DNA of 64,000 nucleotides from Algoriphagus vanfongensis DSM 17529 (GTDB taxonomy: Bacteria > Bacteroidota > Bacteroidia > Cytophagales > Cyclobacteriaceae), in assembly GCF_000429465.1 (NCBI RefSeq), contig NZ_AUBX01000011.1, positions 1-64,000 of the forward strand, read 5' to 3'. Below, piece by piece: positions 1 through 9,550 of this stretch; the first letter of the stretch is position 1, and every line of letters begins with the position of its first letter. The translations under genes were made by a program, and so were the position numbers. The notes beneath the pieces are model-generated. The model did no database searches. It saw only the letters and a list, made by a program, of their open reading frames with translations, and was not told the DNA's origin.

Positions 1-40
1 CGATACAGCTTGATGCATTTGCCTGAGCGGTAAAGGTTGG
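1..40. repeat. Copy 1 of a 40-bp perfect direct repeat, period 279 bp
   Basis: Bases 1-40 are identical to bases 280-319. The 279-bp spacing equals 93 codons, so the repeat is in frame and encodes the linker and first strand of successive PKD-like modules. More copies may lie beyond the window start. Confidence 0.9.
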
Positions 41-1207
41 GGTAGGAAGGGCGTTGACGGTAGTTGAGTTGGAAGAAACTGCAGCGGCAGCCGTACACCC
101 GTTGGTATTTGTATAGTTTACAGAGACAGATTTGGCCCCTGTTGATTTCCAGACCAATGTCACAGAATTGTCCGTAGATCCACCACCAGAGGAGATGACA
201 TAATCTGTTCCAGCAGTTCCGGGAAAAGACCATGAATAAGCACTCATACCGGATTGAGTGGTATAGGTTATAGACTCATCGATACAGCTTGATGCATTTG
301 CCTGAGCGGTAAAGGTTGGAGTTGGAAGTGGGTTAACAGAAATAGTTCCTGTAGTATTTAATGTTACTCCATAATTGGTTGTAATAGCAATATTATAAGT
401 TCCAGAAACGGTTGTACTCCCTGAGATTGTCAAAATGCCCGTGGCACTGACAAAGTTGGCGTTGATTCCTGTCGGTAAATTTGTAACAGTTGCTGAAGAT
501 CCAGTAGGAACTGAATATGTAGCCGTTGTCATATTAGAACCCGAACAAATGGTTTGGTTGTCCGTGCCTGTTGCAGAGGTAAGTGCTATATAAGATATCC
601 TGATTTGACCATTTGCTCCTGCAGCAACTGTATTATTATTATTGCCAGATCCACCGCCACCACTTCCTGGATTTGGTCCTGCTTGGCCTGGTTGGCCATT
701 TCCACCACCATTTCCACCTATTCCAGAATTGGGAGAGGTGCCACCGTTTCCTCCTGAATTTCCAGATCTATTAGCACCATTTCCTCCATTTGTTTTAATT
801 GTACCATAACCAGCTGTGGCTTGTCCTCCTAAACCACCTGAACCATTATTATTAGTGCCGGCAACTCCACCTGCAGCCATCAAAATGGTGTTGGAAGAAA
901 ACCAAGTATTACCCCCATTCAAATTTCCTGTTGTTCCGCCTTGACCAATTGAGTAATTATAGGAAGAAAGCAAAGTAGTGAAAGTAGATTGAGAGTAAGC
1001 TCCTGATCCACCACCTCCTCCACTATTATACCCTCCAGCACCACCAGCACCCCAAACTTCAACTTTCATTATTTTTGTGTTAGTTGGGACAATAAATGAA
1101 GTTCCTGAAGTTAATATTCTTGGGTTTTGCCCATGCGCCTCCCACCCGATCGAAATCAGAAAAAATAATAGGAAAGCTACTTTGGGTAAAAACTGCTTCA
1201 GATACAT
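1..1207 (-). CDS. Glycine-rich, PKD-like repeat surface protein (3' end beyond window)
   Basis: The frame is open from an ATG at 1207 to the window edge, so only the first ~402 residues are seen. Residues 1-27 form a signal peptide (MYLKQFLPKVAFLLFFLIS, ending around AHGQ). A region very rich in Gly, Asn and Ser follows (about residues 45-205, with runs such as GGGGGSG and GGNGGGNG). After that come Ig/PKD-like beta modules, with the phrase LPTPTFTAQANASSCI seen twice, 93 residues apart. It is probably a secreted or surface adhesin-like protein. The C-terminus, where a T9SS sorting domain or further repeats would lie, is missing, so the export route is an inference from its T9SS-cargo neighbour at 3366-6461. 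No enzymatic motif is visible. Confidence 0.8.
   Translation of the reverse strand, partial: MYLKQFLPKVAFLLFFLISIGWEAHGQNPRILTSGTSFIVPTNTKIMKVEVWGAGGAGGYNSGGGGGSGAYSQSTFTTLLSSYNYSIGQGGTTGNLNGGNTWFSSNTILMAAGGVAGTNNNGSGGLGGQATAGYGTIKTNGGNGANRSGNSGGNGGTSPNSGIGGNGGGNGQPGQAGPNPGSGGGGSGNNNNTVAAGANGQIRISYIALTSATGTDNQTICSGSNMTTATYSVPTGSSATVTNLPTGINANFVSATGILTISGSTTVSGTYNIAITTNYGVTLNTTGTISVNPLPTPTFTAQANASSCIDESITYTTQSGMSAYSWSFPGTAGTDYVISSGGGSTDNSVTLVWKSTGAKSVSVNYTNTNGCTAAAAVSSNSTTVNALPTPTFTAQANASSCI
280..319. repeat. Copy 2 of the 40-bp direct repeat
   Basis: Identical to bases 1-40. Beyond base 319 similarity continues but is imperfect, so this is the most conserved part of a 93-residue protein repeat. 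Confidence 0.9.
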
Positions 1208-1523
1208 TGGGTTTTAGTTCAGAAATTAAATTTCAAAACCATTAAAATGTATTTCAAATATACGTAAATCTATTTATGCTAGAAAATTTGTAGCTGCAAT
1301 TGTTTGAGAATCAGATGATAAGAGGACTTGTCGAACTTAAGATGTCGTTCAGTTAAATTTGGAGTCAAATAGATGCCTACTTGTTCCTGATTTTCCCTCT
1401 TATGTTTAATCTGTAAGACTTGAATATACGTAATAATTCATTTTTAAGCCTTTGTAGAAATTAGTCTAAACAAAAAGGCCTGACAAATCTGTCAGGCCTA
1501 AAAGAATAGGGTGTTACTTATTT
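1208..1523. other. Intergenic region, 316 bp
   Basis: AT-rich region upstream of the glycine-rich gene. It must hold that gene's minus-strand promoter, but no clear TAnnTTTG box was picked out. The end next to 1524 contains the terminator of the lipoprotein gene (1471-1500). No further gene is visible. Confidence 0.6.
1471..1500 (-). terminator. Rho-independent terminator of the 1524-3155 gene
   Basis: A perfect 10-bp stem, 1476-1485 paired with 1490-1499 (AGGCCTGACA / TGTCAGGCCT), with a 4-nt loop. On the minus strand it is followed by a run of five T. It lies just past the stop codon of the beta-propeller lipoprotein. Confidence 0.85.
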
Positions 1524-3155
1524 TTAATCAAGTTTGCCTTCTGTGTCAGTAAAATCACCTATAATCTGAGCTCCGCTATTTATAGTCACGGTGCCATAGA
1601 CAGTAAGTGTATTCCCTTCTCCGACAAATTCTAGAGTCGCGCCAGAGTTTAATCTCAAGTCTCCATAGATGACAGTACTACCGTGAAGACGAAGAGTAGA
1701 TTGACTATTGATATTCAAAGAAGTGTTTTTCTGATACTGGCCAAATACAAATGATCCGCTAACCGTCATCATACCATTGCTGTTGACATTCAGGTTTTGC
1801 TCAATAGCCAAAGATCCGCAGAATAGGAAATCTCCACCTACGTTTACATTCTTCAAGACAGCTGCACCTGAGTAAGCTTGACTCTCATTGCTATTAATAT
1901 TGAGATTTTGATTTCCAGTATAGCTTGGAAGTCCATCACAACCTAAATCAACGCCAGCAGGAGGAGTTTCTTGGGTATTTATTTTAAGAATTTGCAATCC
2001 ATCTGCTCCTGTAGCTACGAATACAAATTTTTCTTCATTTCTTACAAAATTGGAAGAACCATCTAGGTCCAAAACACCAAATTCCTTAATGTTGGCTTTG
2101 TCACTTACATCGGAGATGCTGATTCCAGCGGCACCATTAGCCATGAAAAGCAAATTATCATCCACAGAAACTGCGTTAGTTACGATTTCACTTGGATCGA
2201 CATCAGATGGCTTGATAGGGATTTCAAGATTGGCTACTTCTGTTCCATCATTGATTTGATAGATCCCAGCGCCAGTGCTTCCTTCAGAAACGTAGAGATA
2301 GTCATTGTCAATCTCAATTGTTCTTTTGGCACCGCTAGATTCTATCGCCACAGGAATGGTGTAAATCGTAGATAGGTTAGTTGGATCCATGACTCTGACT
2401 CCTTCTGTTCCGCTCAAAACAGCTAATCTATCTGATCCAAAAGCAGCAGCTCTCAAGTCAGTAATTTCTTGAGAGGAGCCCAAAACATTATTTGCATCCA
2501 TCAATCCGACAATTCCAGGGTTCCCACTGGTGATGACTGTATTGGTATTTGTGTGTGTCACATCTGTCGCAACAAATCCAGGAATAGTGGAGAAGTTGAA
2601 GTCAGAAGTAAACTGTCCACCAGCCACTGAAACAGTGATTAGATTTGCTGGGGTATCTACTCCATAATCGGCATCTACATTGACCGCAGCGGCTAGAAAG
2701 AGTTTTCCGTCCTTGTATGCAATTGAACTGATATCTACGTCTTGGAATATTGCTTGAGCAGTGATTTTTGGATTATAGGCATCGCTGATGTCAAAAATTT
2801 CTACTCCGCCAAGATATGTTTCGCCTTCTGTATTATAAGATACATATGCAAAATCCCCATCAATATCCACATGAGTAGCTTTGAGGGTGTTTCCATTAGA
2901 TTGAGGAGCGTCTACTTTTGATATCAAGATCAAAGGGATCTCCGATGCGGGGATTTCATCCTGAGAAATTCTGCCAGCTGGCAAGGTGGGATCGGTGATA
3001 CCAATGACGCCTGCTCCTTCTTTGGATATACGTTGACTCAAAGTCTCAGTATCTGTATTTATTTGAATTGGATCTTGTTCCAACGGGTCTGTGTTGTCCT
3101 GGCATGAGAAAACTGCAAAGCTCAAGGCAAGACCGAGTACTAATTTGTTTTTCAT
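1524..3155 (-). CDS. Beta-propeller (LVIVD-like) lipoprotein with beta-helix-like C-terminal tail
   Basis: 543 residues. The N-terminus MKNKLVLGLALSFAVFSCQDN carries a lipobox with Cys18, so it is likely an outer-membrane or surface lipoprotein. Residues ~70-400 contain repeated blade-like segments (VDIDGDFAYVSYN, GGVEIFDISD, LFLAAAVN, LQILKIN), typical of LVIVD/choice-of-anchor propellers. From ~residue 415 the style changes to short strands such as LNINSNESQ, LNVNSNGMMTVSG, LNINSQSTLRL and LRLNSGATLEF, resembling a bactofilin or parallel beta-helix fold. This tail matches the repeat style of the 1031-residue neighbour upstream on the same strand, hinting at a shared surface structure. No catalytic residues were recognised. 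Function unknown; probably binding or structural. Confidence 0.75.
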   Translation of the reverse strand: MKNKLVLGLALSFAVFSCQDNTDPLEQDPIQINTDTETLSQRISKEGAGVIGITDPTLPAGRISQDEIPASEIPLILISKVDAPQSNGNTLKATHVDIDGDFAYVSYNTEGETYLGGVEIFDISDAYNPKITAQAIFQDVDISSIAYKDGKLFLAAAVNVDADYGVDTPANLITVSVAGGQFTSDFNFSTIPGFVATDVTHTNTNTVITSGNPGIVGLMDANNVLGSSQEITDLRAAAFGSDRLAVLSGTEGVRVMDPTNLSTIYTIPVAIESSGAKRTIEIDNDYLYVSEGSTGAGIYQINDGTEVANLEIPIKPSDVDPSEIVTNAVSVDDNLLFMANGAAGISISDVSDKANIKEFGVLDLDGSSNFVRNEEKFVFVATGADGLQILKINTQETPPAGVDLGCDGLPSYTGNQNLNINSNESQAYSGAAVLKNVNVGGDFLFCGSLAIEQNLNVNSNGMMTVSGSFVFGQYQKNTSLNINSQSTLRLHGSTVIYGDLRLNSGATLEFVGEGNTLTVYGTVTINSGAQIIGDFTDTEGKLD

Positions 3156-3365
3156 AAGAATAGTGATCGGAATAGTTTGTTGTTGGTTATACTGTATAAA
3201 TTGTATTTCGAATTGGTAAAAATGGAATTAAATTCTGATTTTACTTATTTATCGTAACGAATTGTCTGATTGAAAGGTTTGTTTAGGTCAAAATTGAAAT
3301 AATATTTTGACATACTGCAAATAATTCAGAATTATTTTTCTGAAAATCAGGAAGATGGGGAATGA

Positions 3366-6300
3366 TTAATTCCGGATTATTTTGAGGGACTGGCTGTTGC
3401 TACCCCATTGGATTTGAAGGACAAATAAGCCCTTAACGGAATTAGTGAGCCAAGAATTGACTGTAGATGCCACTTCGTCAGGATGATTGACTTCTTGGTA
3501 TGTAACTTGACCAAAGGCATTAGAGAGGGTGATTCTTATTTTTTCATCTTGGATTATTCCCTGATCCTTAAGTAGGATTTTAATTTCTGAGCCATTACTA
3601 CTTGGATTGGGGTAGAGCAGCCATTGATTCTCACCTTGGATAGCATCAATTTTGATGGATCGGGTAGCACTGTAACTAAAGTCCCCATCAAAATCCACTT
3701 GCTTGATGCGATAGTAGATGTATCCTCCAGTCGGTGGTAGGGCTCCGTCAGTAAATTGATAGCTTTGGACAACATCCGAATAGCCGCTTCCTTCTACTTC
3801 GCCTAGTGTTTCCCATTCAGTGACTGAATTTAATCCTCTCTCTATTTCAAAATGAGAATTTTCCCATTCTTTGGCGGAAACCCAATTCAGTTTAGCACTC
3901 CTTGATTGAGAAAGGTAGTCAGCAGTAAAGGATAGAAATTCAACAGGAAGGATTCGACAGCCTCCATAATAAGCAGGGGAGGTGGCAATTGTTATTTTGT
4001 CATTTGATTCATCCGTTGGGAAGTCACCAGTTACAGTGCCAGATGGTCTTCTTTCGTTACAAATAACTAACTGACTAGAGCCATTGACTATTACAGACCC
4101 GCTCCAATAACTGGATTTTGTGAGGTTCGTTTGAATAAGGATGTCTGCGTTATCATTTAAAGTGAGTGATGCGTCTCCTGAATCGCTAACGTTAACACTC
4201 CCCTTAAATGTCACAAAAGCATCATCGTTTATTTGAACTAAATTGCCAATGGAAGTATCACCATTTACATAAAAGACTGTATTGTCATTAATGTAAACTT
4301 TGGATTGGCCAGAGTTAGTTACTAATAAGTCACCTCCTACATGGATACTTGCCTCACCTTGTGTAGTGAAAGGATATCCATTGATGTTAAGATCATCATC
4401 AATAGATACTTTACCAGTTGTTTTAATCAATAAAGAGTTTCCTCCAGCTCCATTTGACTTTATTGATCCAGCGTCAAGTTCTCCTTCAATAGTAACATTT
4501 AGGTTTCCATTCAGATTGAAATCTGTAGACACAGTGAGTTTCGCATTTTCTCCAAGATTAATCGAACCCCCACTGCCTCCGGAGTTTACTGTATTGGTGG
4601 AATAGGTTCCTTCAATATTAAGTTGGGAGCCTGCCGCTCCATTGATTAAGGTTTGGTTGGAAATAATGACATCAGTATTTTCTCCTGCATTCAGTTTACC
4701 TCCTCTTCCTCCTGCATCACTAAAAGTTAGATTTTTAGCCTTTATGTATGGTTGTGGTGAGATAGTTGAATTATTTGTCAAATTGATGATGCCATTTCTT
4801 GAAATGGTCAGAGTTTCCGTGACATCAATTCCACCTGTTTCACCAATATTTACTGTAACGTCGTTAGACCCATTGTTTGCTAAAAGATTCAAATTTTTCT
4901 TGAAAATAGCTTTCCCATTAAGGGTAACAGTTGTAGGGTTGTTATTTGTGAAAAATGTCACATTATCATTAAATGTTGAGGAGCCATTTAATGAGATTGT
5001 ACCAGCCATTGTAGTTGAATTGGTAACAATTAAAGTGCTTGATGCCGAATTGTTGAAGGTCATCGTAGCTACATTTGTATCAAAGGATAGGGTGGAAATG
5101 TTTAAAGTACCATTATTGGTGACACTTCCGCTTGCATTGATTGTAAGGTTTCCGGTTTGAATCCCATTATTAATGTATACAGTGTTATTATCAATCGTAA
5201 CTTGTCCAGACTGTGTCCCAGTGTTAGTAAAGTTTGCAGTATTATTAATCCTGACAGTATTTGATGATGTTCCAGAGTTTGTGAAGGAAGAAGTGTTATT
5301 CATCGTAATACTTCCAGAAAGAAGAGCAGTATTAACAACTGATGCCGAATTGTTGGCCACGGTTTGACCTGACTGAGTACCTGAATTGTAAAATGAGGAC
5401 GAATTTGAGAGGTTAATGGTATTGGTTATCGTCCCTTGATTAGAAACATTGCCTTTTTGTACATCTAAGGTTCCGTAGTTATTATATCTCCCACCTGAAA
5501 AGACATTAAAACTACTCTGATCATTGTTCATGGTTAGACTTCCTACAGCAGTTCCGTAAACATTTACTGTAATTTTCTTCGATGAATTATAATTGGTAAA
5601 CAAACCTGATAAAGTGACTCCGGAAGCGATGCAGATAGTCAAATTGTCTTTATTTTGAAGATCTATCGCATATCCTCTATTTCCTCTGATACAGATGGTT
5701 GATCCGTCTTGAATTGTGCCGGTTATGGTGTTGCCATTGACAACAACATCGCAACCTGCTGGTCCGCATGAAGCGTTTGCGCTTAAAATCTTGCAAACTT
5801 CAGCTCCGTCACTAGATGAGGTCCACGATATATTACCTGAACTACCCGCAACACCAGAGGTTGAAGATGGGCAAATACCATTTGCATTTCCGGTCCATCC
5901 CGATATAGACACTCCAGATGCGCCTAGAATAAAATCAGCTTCTCCAATTACAATTTCTGAAGCTGGACCTTGAAGGTTGATCTCCACATTTTCAAGGGTG
6001 AAATCATTTCGATCGCTTGCCCTTGAATCTAAAACTAATTTCCCGCCTTCTTCAACGCAAATGGTCACATTTTTTAGTTCAGAAATATAGCCGAGTGTAA
6101 GTGTTGAGCCTGCACCAACAGAAATGCAGCCACCTTCAACTCTAAAACCAGGATTGTTTCCTTCATTCCCTCTATCCAAAGTCAAGTCAGCTCCATTGGA
6201 AAGGACAATTCCACCAATTTTTAGGTCATTTTCTTGCCATAGGTAAGAAGCATTGGATCCGTTAAATCGGACGATTGCTGAACCGTTTGAAATTTTCCCT

Positions 6301-6461
6301 GATGGAGACCAATTTGAACTTCCATTTGTTACCGTACCGCTAGATGTACTGTTATAAGTTTTCGTTGCGCTACAGCCAGCACACTGTCCCCATACCTCTC
6401 CCATGCCCAATATTTGGACAGCACAAAAAAACAGAAAAACAAATAGAATCTGATTCTTCAA
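3366..6461 (-). CDS. Large secreted Asn/Ser/Thr-rich repeat protein with T9SS sorting domain
   Basis: 1031 residues. A signal peptide spans ~1-25 (MKNQILFVFLFFCAVQILGMG...VWGQ). Residues ~250-800 consist of irregular ~20-residue repeats built on motifs such as SFTNSGTSSNT, NFTNTGTQSGQ and VTNNGTLNIS, as expected for a long right-handed beta-helix. After ~residue 835 comes a region common in T9SS cargo (ILPVEFLSFTADYLSQ, ...YYRIKQVDFDGDFSYS), then a type A C-terminal sorting domain (LYPNPSSNGSEI ... GLFVLQIQW ... LKIIRN). The family context implies export across the outer membrane by the type IX system and anchoring or release at the surface. A few cysteines occur in the N-terminal part (CAGCS). 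No enzymatic domain was found. Probably an adhesin or matrix protein. Confidence 0.85.
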   Translation of the reverse strand: MKNQILFVFLFFCAVQILGMGEVWGQCAGCSATKTYNSTSSGTVTNGSSNWSPSGKISNGSAIVRFNGSNASYLWQENDLKIGGIVLSNGADLTLDRGNEGNNPGFRVEGGCISVGAGSTLTLGYISELKNVTICVEEGGKLVLDSRASDRNDFTLENVEINLQGPASEIVIGEADFILGASGVSISGWTGNANGICPSSTSGVAGSSGNISWTSSSDGAEVCKILSANASCGPAGCDVVVNGNTITGTIQDGSTICIRGNRGYAIDLQNKDNLTICIASGVTLSGLFTNYNSSKKITVNVYGTAVGSLTMNNDQSSFNVFSGGRYNNYGTLDVQKGNVSNQGTITNTINLSNSSSFYNSGTQSGQTVANNSASVVNTALLSGSITMNNTSSFTNSGTSSNTVRINNTANFTNTGTQSGQVTIDNNTVYINNGIQTGNLTINASGSVTNNGTLNISTLSFDTNVATMTFNNSASSTLIVTNSTTMAGTISLNGSSTFNDNVTFFTNNNPTTVTLNGKAIFKKNLNLLANNGSNDVTVNIGETGGIDVTETLTISRNGIINLTNNSTISPQPYIKAKNLTFSDAGGRGGKLNAGENTDVIISNQTLINGAAGSQLNIEGTYSTNTVNSGGSGGSINLGENAKLTVSTDFNLNGNLNVTIEGELDAGSIKSNGAGGNSLLIKTTGKVSIDDDLNINGYPFTTQGEASIHVGGDLLVTNSGQSKVYINDNTVFYVNGDTSIGNLVQINDDAFVTFKGSVNVSDSGDASLTLNDNADILIQTNLTKSSYWSGSVIVNGSSQLVICNERRPSGTVTGDFPTDESNDKITIATSPAYYGGCRILPVEFLSFTADYLSQSRSAKLNWVSAKEWENSHFEIERGLNSVTEWETLGEVEGSGYSDVVQSYQFTDGALPPTGGYIYYRIKQVDFDGDFSYSATRSIKIDAIQGENQWLLYPNPSSNGSEIKILLKDQGIIQDEKIRITLSNAFGQVTYQEVNHPDEVASTVNSWLTNSVKGLFVLQIQWGSNSQSLKIIRN

Positions 6462-6654
6462 GGAAAATTCTAAGTTTTTGGGAAGGGTGATCCCAAGTGA
6501 TTAGTGATTAAGCTATTAAGGGTTTTGCAAAGGTAGTTAAGGTTTTAATGATTTTAAAAATATATAATGAAAAATGTTTTTTATATTTTATTTAAGCCTT
6601 TTCATGGTAAGAGGTATTGTCCAAGAATCAGCTATGAAGTTTGCTGATAATGCC

Positions 6655-6698
6655 TGTAAAACAAATGCCCCCTTGATTTGTTCCAATCAAGAGGGCAT
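6655..6698 (-). terminator. Terminator of rho
   Basis: A 14-bp stem with one mismatch, 6665-6678 against 6685-6698 (ATGCCC.CTTGATT), with a 6-nt loop. On the minus strand it is followed by a T-rich run. It sits 25 bp past the rho stop codon. Confidence 0.7.
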
Positions 6699-6722
6699 CC
6701 AAATCTTCAGGTGAAGGGCTTC

Positions 6723-8492
6723 CTACCCATTCATACTGATCAAAAACTCGGCATTGTCACGAGTTCCTTTCATTCTTTGAAGTAGGAATTCCATGGATTC
6801 CTGGGAAGTCATATCGCTCATGAGCTTTCTCAAGATCCAAACTCGCTGCATCTCTTCCTTATCCATCAATAGATCTTCTCTTCTGGTACCAGAACTCAAT
6901 ACATCGATAGATGGGTAGATTCTTCTGTTGGCCAGCTTTCTGTCCAAGGCCAGTTCCATATTTCCTGTTCCTTTGAATTCTTCGAAGATGACCTCGTCCA
7001 TTTTGGAACCTGTTTCTACTAGTGCAGTAGCAATGATGGTCAAGGAACCACCGTTTTCTACGTTTCTTGCAGCACCGAAGAATCTCTTAGGCTTGTGAAG
7101 TGCATTGGCATCCACACCACCGGAGAGGATCTTGCCTGAGCTAGGTACCACAGTATTGTGAGCTCTGGCCAGTCGAGTGATGGAGTCCAAAAGGATTACC
7201 ACATCATGACCGACTTCCACCATTCTTTTCGCTTTTTCCAAGACAATGTTTGCCACCTTTACATGACGGTCTGCAGTCTCGTCAAATGTAGATGAAATGA
7301 CCTCAGCATTCACTGATCGAGCCATATCAGTCACTTCCTCTGGACGCTCATCGATCAAGAGGATCATCAGGTGTACTTCCGGATGGTTTTTGGTGATGGC
7401 ATTGGCGATCTGCTGTAGCAATACCGTTTTACCGGTTTTTGGCTGAGCGACGATCATGCCTCTTTGCCCCTTACCAATAGGCGCGAATAAATCAACCACT
7501 CTGGTGGACATCTTGTCCGGAGTCGTGGTCAAGTTGAGTCTTTCTTCTGGGAAAAGCGGGGTCAAGTATTCAAATGGAACTCGATCTCGAATTTCATCTG
7601 TGGTTTTGCCATTGACAGTACCGATTTTCAAAAGAGCAAAGTATTTTTCACCTTCTTTTGGTGGACGGATGGAGCCTTTGATATGATCACCGGTTTTTAA
7701 GCCAAAAAGCTTGACCTGACTCGGAGATACATATATATCATCTGGAGACGCCAAGTAATTGTAATCCAAAGAGCGTAGAAAGCCATAACCTTCCTGCATC
7801 ATTTCCAGCACACCTTCATTTTCGATTACTCCATCGAACTCACGAGGGCTAACGTAGGCCTTCTTGCGGGGATGAGAAACTGTCTCCGCTGCAGGAGCGA
7901 GTACTTCGTCTTGGGATTTGAAATTTTTTCTCTTTGGCAAATCAGCCTCTTGCTCGTTTTTGGCAGGAGTGGTTGGTTTTTCTTCAGAGGATTTAGGCTT
8001 TTCTTCTTGCTGAGAAGATTTATCTACGTTCACTTCCTCGAATACCCTTTTTCTAGGTCTAAAAGTTTTATTTTCCTCAGCAGGCTTTTCTTCAGGAGCC
8101 GTGTTTTTAGGAGCTTCTTCTTTCGGTTTTGCTTCCTTTTTCGGTTTTGGCTCAGGTTTTTCTTTTGCTTCAGGAGCCTTGGATGTTTTTTCTTCCTCTT
8201 TGGACTCGGCTACATTTTGCCTTTTGAACTTAGGCTTGTATTCCTTTTCTTCTTGAGGGGCGGGCTTTTCTGATTTTTTCTCCTCGGGTTTGGGAGCTTC
8301 AGGTTGCTGGGATTCAGCGAGAGAGGGCTTTTTCTTTGGCAGAGCTTGCTCTGGGGTGATGGCTTGCTGATCTAGGATAGCATAGACGAGATCGTCTTTT
8401 TTGAGAGATTTGTGGTTTTTGACGCCTAATTCCTCTGCGATTTCCTTCAGTTCAGATAGTAGCCTGATTCTGAGTTCTTCTATGTTGTACAT
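6723..8492 (-). CDS. rho: Transcription termination factor Rho
   Basis: 589 residues from the ATG at 8492 ([22 protein letters not shown]). The frame stays open upstream to 8735, but that part overlaps recO and does not resemble Rho, so the 8492 start was chosen. Domains: N-terminal Rho_N helix bundle (~1-50), a ~150-residue Lys/Glu/Pro-rich low-complexity insert, a CSD-like RNA-binding domain (~215-290, [13 protein letters not shown]), and the hexameric RecA-like ATPase. ATPase motifs are P-loop [18 protein letters not shown], Walker [13 protein letters not shown] and R-loop [20 protein letters not shown]. Rho unwinds and releases nascent RNA. Insert-containing Rho is characteristic of Bacteroidetes, where the disordered region is known to promote condensate formation. 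A 203-nt gap separates it from recO. Confidence 0.97.
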   Translation of the reverse strand: MYNIEELRIRLLSELKEIAEELGVKNHKSLKKDDLVYAILDQQAITPEQALPKKKPSLAESQQPEAPKPEEKKSEKPAPQEEKEYKPKFKRQNVAESKEEEKTSKAPEAKEKPEPKPKKEAKPKEEAPKNTAPEEKPAEENKTFRPRKRVFEEVNVDKSSQQEEKPKSSEEKPTTPAKNEQEADLPKRKNFKSQDEVLAPAAETVSHPRKKAYVSPREFDGVIENEGVLEMMQEGYGFLRSLDYNYLASPDDIYVSPSQVKLFGLKTGDHIKGSIRPPKEGEKYFALLKIGTVNGKTTDEIRDRVPFEYLTPLFPEERLNLTTTPDKMSTRVVDLFAPIGKGQRGMIVAQPKTGKTVLLQQIANAITKNHPEVHLMILLIDERPEEVTDMARSVNAEVISSTFDETADRHVKVANIVLEKAKRMVEVGHDVVILLDSITRLARAHNTVVPSSGKILSGGVDANALHKPKRFFGAARNVENGGSLTIIATALVETGSKMDEVIFEEFKGTGNMELALDRKLANRRIYPSIDVLSSGTRREDLLMDKEEMQRVWILRKLMSDMTSQESMEFLLQRMKGTRDNAEFLISMNG

Positions 8493-8695
8493 AAAGAGGG
8501 TATGAAATGAGTATTGTGTAGTAAAATACAAACTTGGGATCGTGAATGATTTTCTGAGCAAAAAAGGTCTGCAGGAAAAACTCAAGCCAAAGTGGGCTGG
8601 CTTGCTCATACACGGTGATGGCACAATATTAAGTGTTCCTCTCGGAAATCGCAAATTTTTGCTTTTTCGACTCCCAATATTTCCTTTCTTTTTTG

Positions 8696-9385
8696 TCAGG
8701 GCATCAGTTGACGCAAGATTCCGATTGATTTCCAAGGGCTTGGGTTGTCCAGCTGCTCGCTATAAAACTCCAATAAATAATCCAAAAGAAGTCTGCGGAT
8801 GCGGATGCCGTGAGTGGAACTGCATCGAAATCCATCACTTAGAAGCGCTTCAAGGTAGGATTTGACGAGTGGGATTTCCTCCGTAGCGAAGGGGAGCGAG
8901 CGACTTTCCTGGAGGTATTCATCAGCTTCATCCGGACCAAATCCCAAAAATTGGGCTTGTTTGACAAGGTAGGCTAGAGGAAAATGCTTGATATCACTGG
9001 TGTTCTGATCGAGGCGATGAAGGCTTTCGGATAAAAAATCATAAAGCCATTCGTTTTGGTAGTTGTCATAGATGGCTTTTCCAGTGACCTCAGCCATAAA
9101 CATCGCCATACCAGATCTACTAAAGTCAAAAGGGATCAGTCGAAATGGATGGGAAATTTTGGCTTCAGAAATCCGCTGGAGGCTGCTGCTTTCTTTTTCG
9201 TAGACGACGAGCTCGAGGAGGGTCATAGGCTGAAAAAGAGCCGCTTTGGATTTTTTTCCCTGACTGCGGATTCCATTGATGATATAGGATTTGAGTCCGA
9301 GCTCCCGGGTAAAAATCCGTACAATCAGGCTTGTTTCCTTGTATTTGATTGCGCTGAGTACAATGCCTTCCGTTTTTTTTAGCAT
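8696..9385 (-). CDS. recO: DNA repair protein RecO
   Basis: 229 residues. The N-terminal OB fold begins [26 protein letters not shown], the diagnostic RecO opening. A helical C-terminal domain follows. RecO works with RecF and RecR to load RecA on SSB-coated gaps. The four-cysteine zinc site found in some RecO proteins is not evident. It lies between tdk and rho on the same strand, 165 bp from tdk. Length is close to the usual ~230-240 residues. Confidence 0.93.
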   Translation of the reverse strand: MLKKTEGIVLSAIKYKETSLIVRIFTRELGLKSYIINGIRSQGKKSKAALFQPMTLLELVVYEKESSSLQRISEAKISHPFRLIPFDFSRSGMAMFMAEVTGKAIYDNYQNEWLYDFLSESLHRLDQNTSDIKHFPLAYLVKQAQFLGFGPDEADEYLQESRSLPFATEEIPLVKSYLEALLSDGFRCSSTHGIRIRRLLLDYLLEFYSEQLDNPSPWKSIGILRQLMP

Positions 9386-9394
9386 TTACTGTTT

Positions 9395-9500
9395 GAGACG
9401 ATTGGCTTTAGACATAAGACATTAGATTCAAGAGCCTAGAAATAAGAATCAAGAACTTTCGAAGACCACAGGCCACAGACCACTGCCCACTGTGGTCCGT
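9395..9500. repeat. Degenerate A/G-rich oligonucleotide repeat tract
   Basis: Intergenic tract between tdk and recO built from imperfect short units (ttagac, ataagac, attaga, tcaaga, gaatcaaga, gaccaca, ccacagacca). A 7-bp inverted pair, 9464-9470 with 9491-9497 (GACCACA/TGTGGTC), sits at its end. A similar tract follows serS (47955-48005). Function unknown. Confidence 0.5.
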
Positions 9501-9550
9501 TGACTGTAGGCGGTGGACAATCTGTAACACTGATCACTGAGACTGCCAAC

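Noticed and set aside
554-757. 67-codon Cys/Ser-rich frame on the plus strand
   Set aside because: Antisense to the glycine-rich surface protein; glycine codons read as Pro/Ser/Thr/Ala on the other strand.
4642-5160. 172-codon hydrophobic frame on the plus strand
   Set aside because: Antisense to the Asn/Thr-rich repeats of the T9SS cargo, which mirror into Val/Leu/Phe codons; no real membrane-protein layout.
7872-8273. 133-codon Phe/Arg-rich frame on the plus strand
   Set aside because: Antisense to the Lys/Glu-rich insert of rho; lysine codons read as Phe on the other strand.
8493-8735. 81-residue N-terminal extension of Rho
   Set aside because: It overlaps recO, has no Rho similarity, and the ATG at 8492 begins a normal Rho N-terminal domain.
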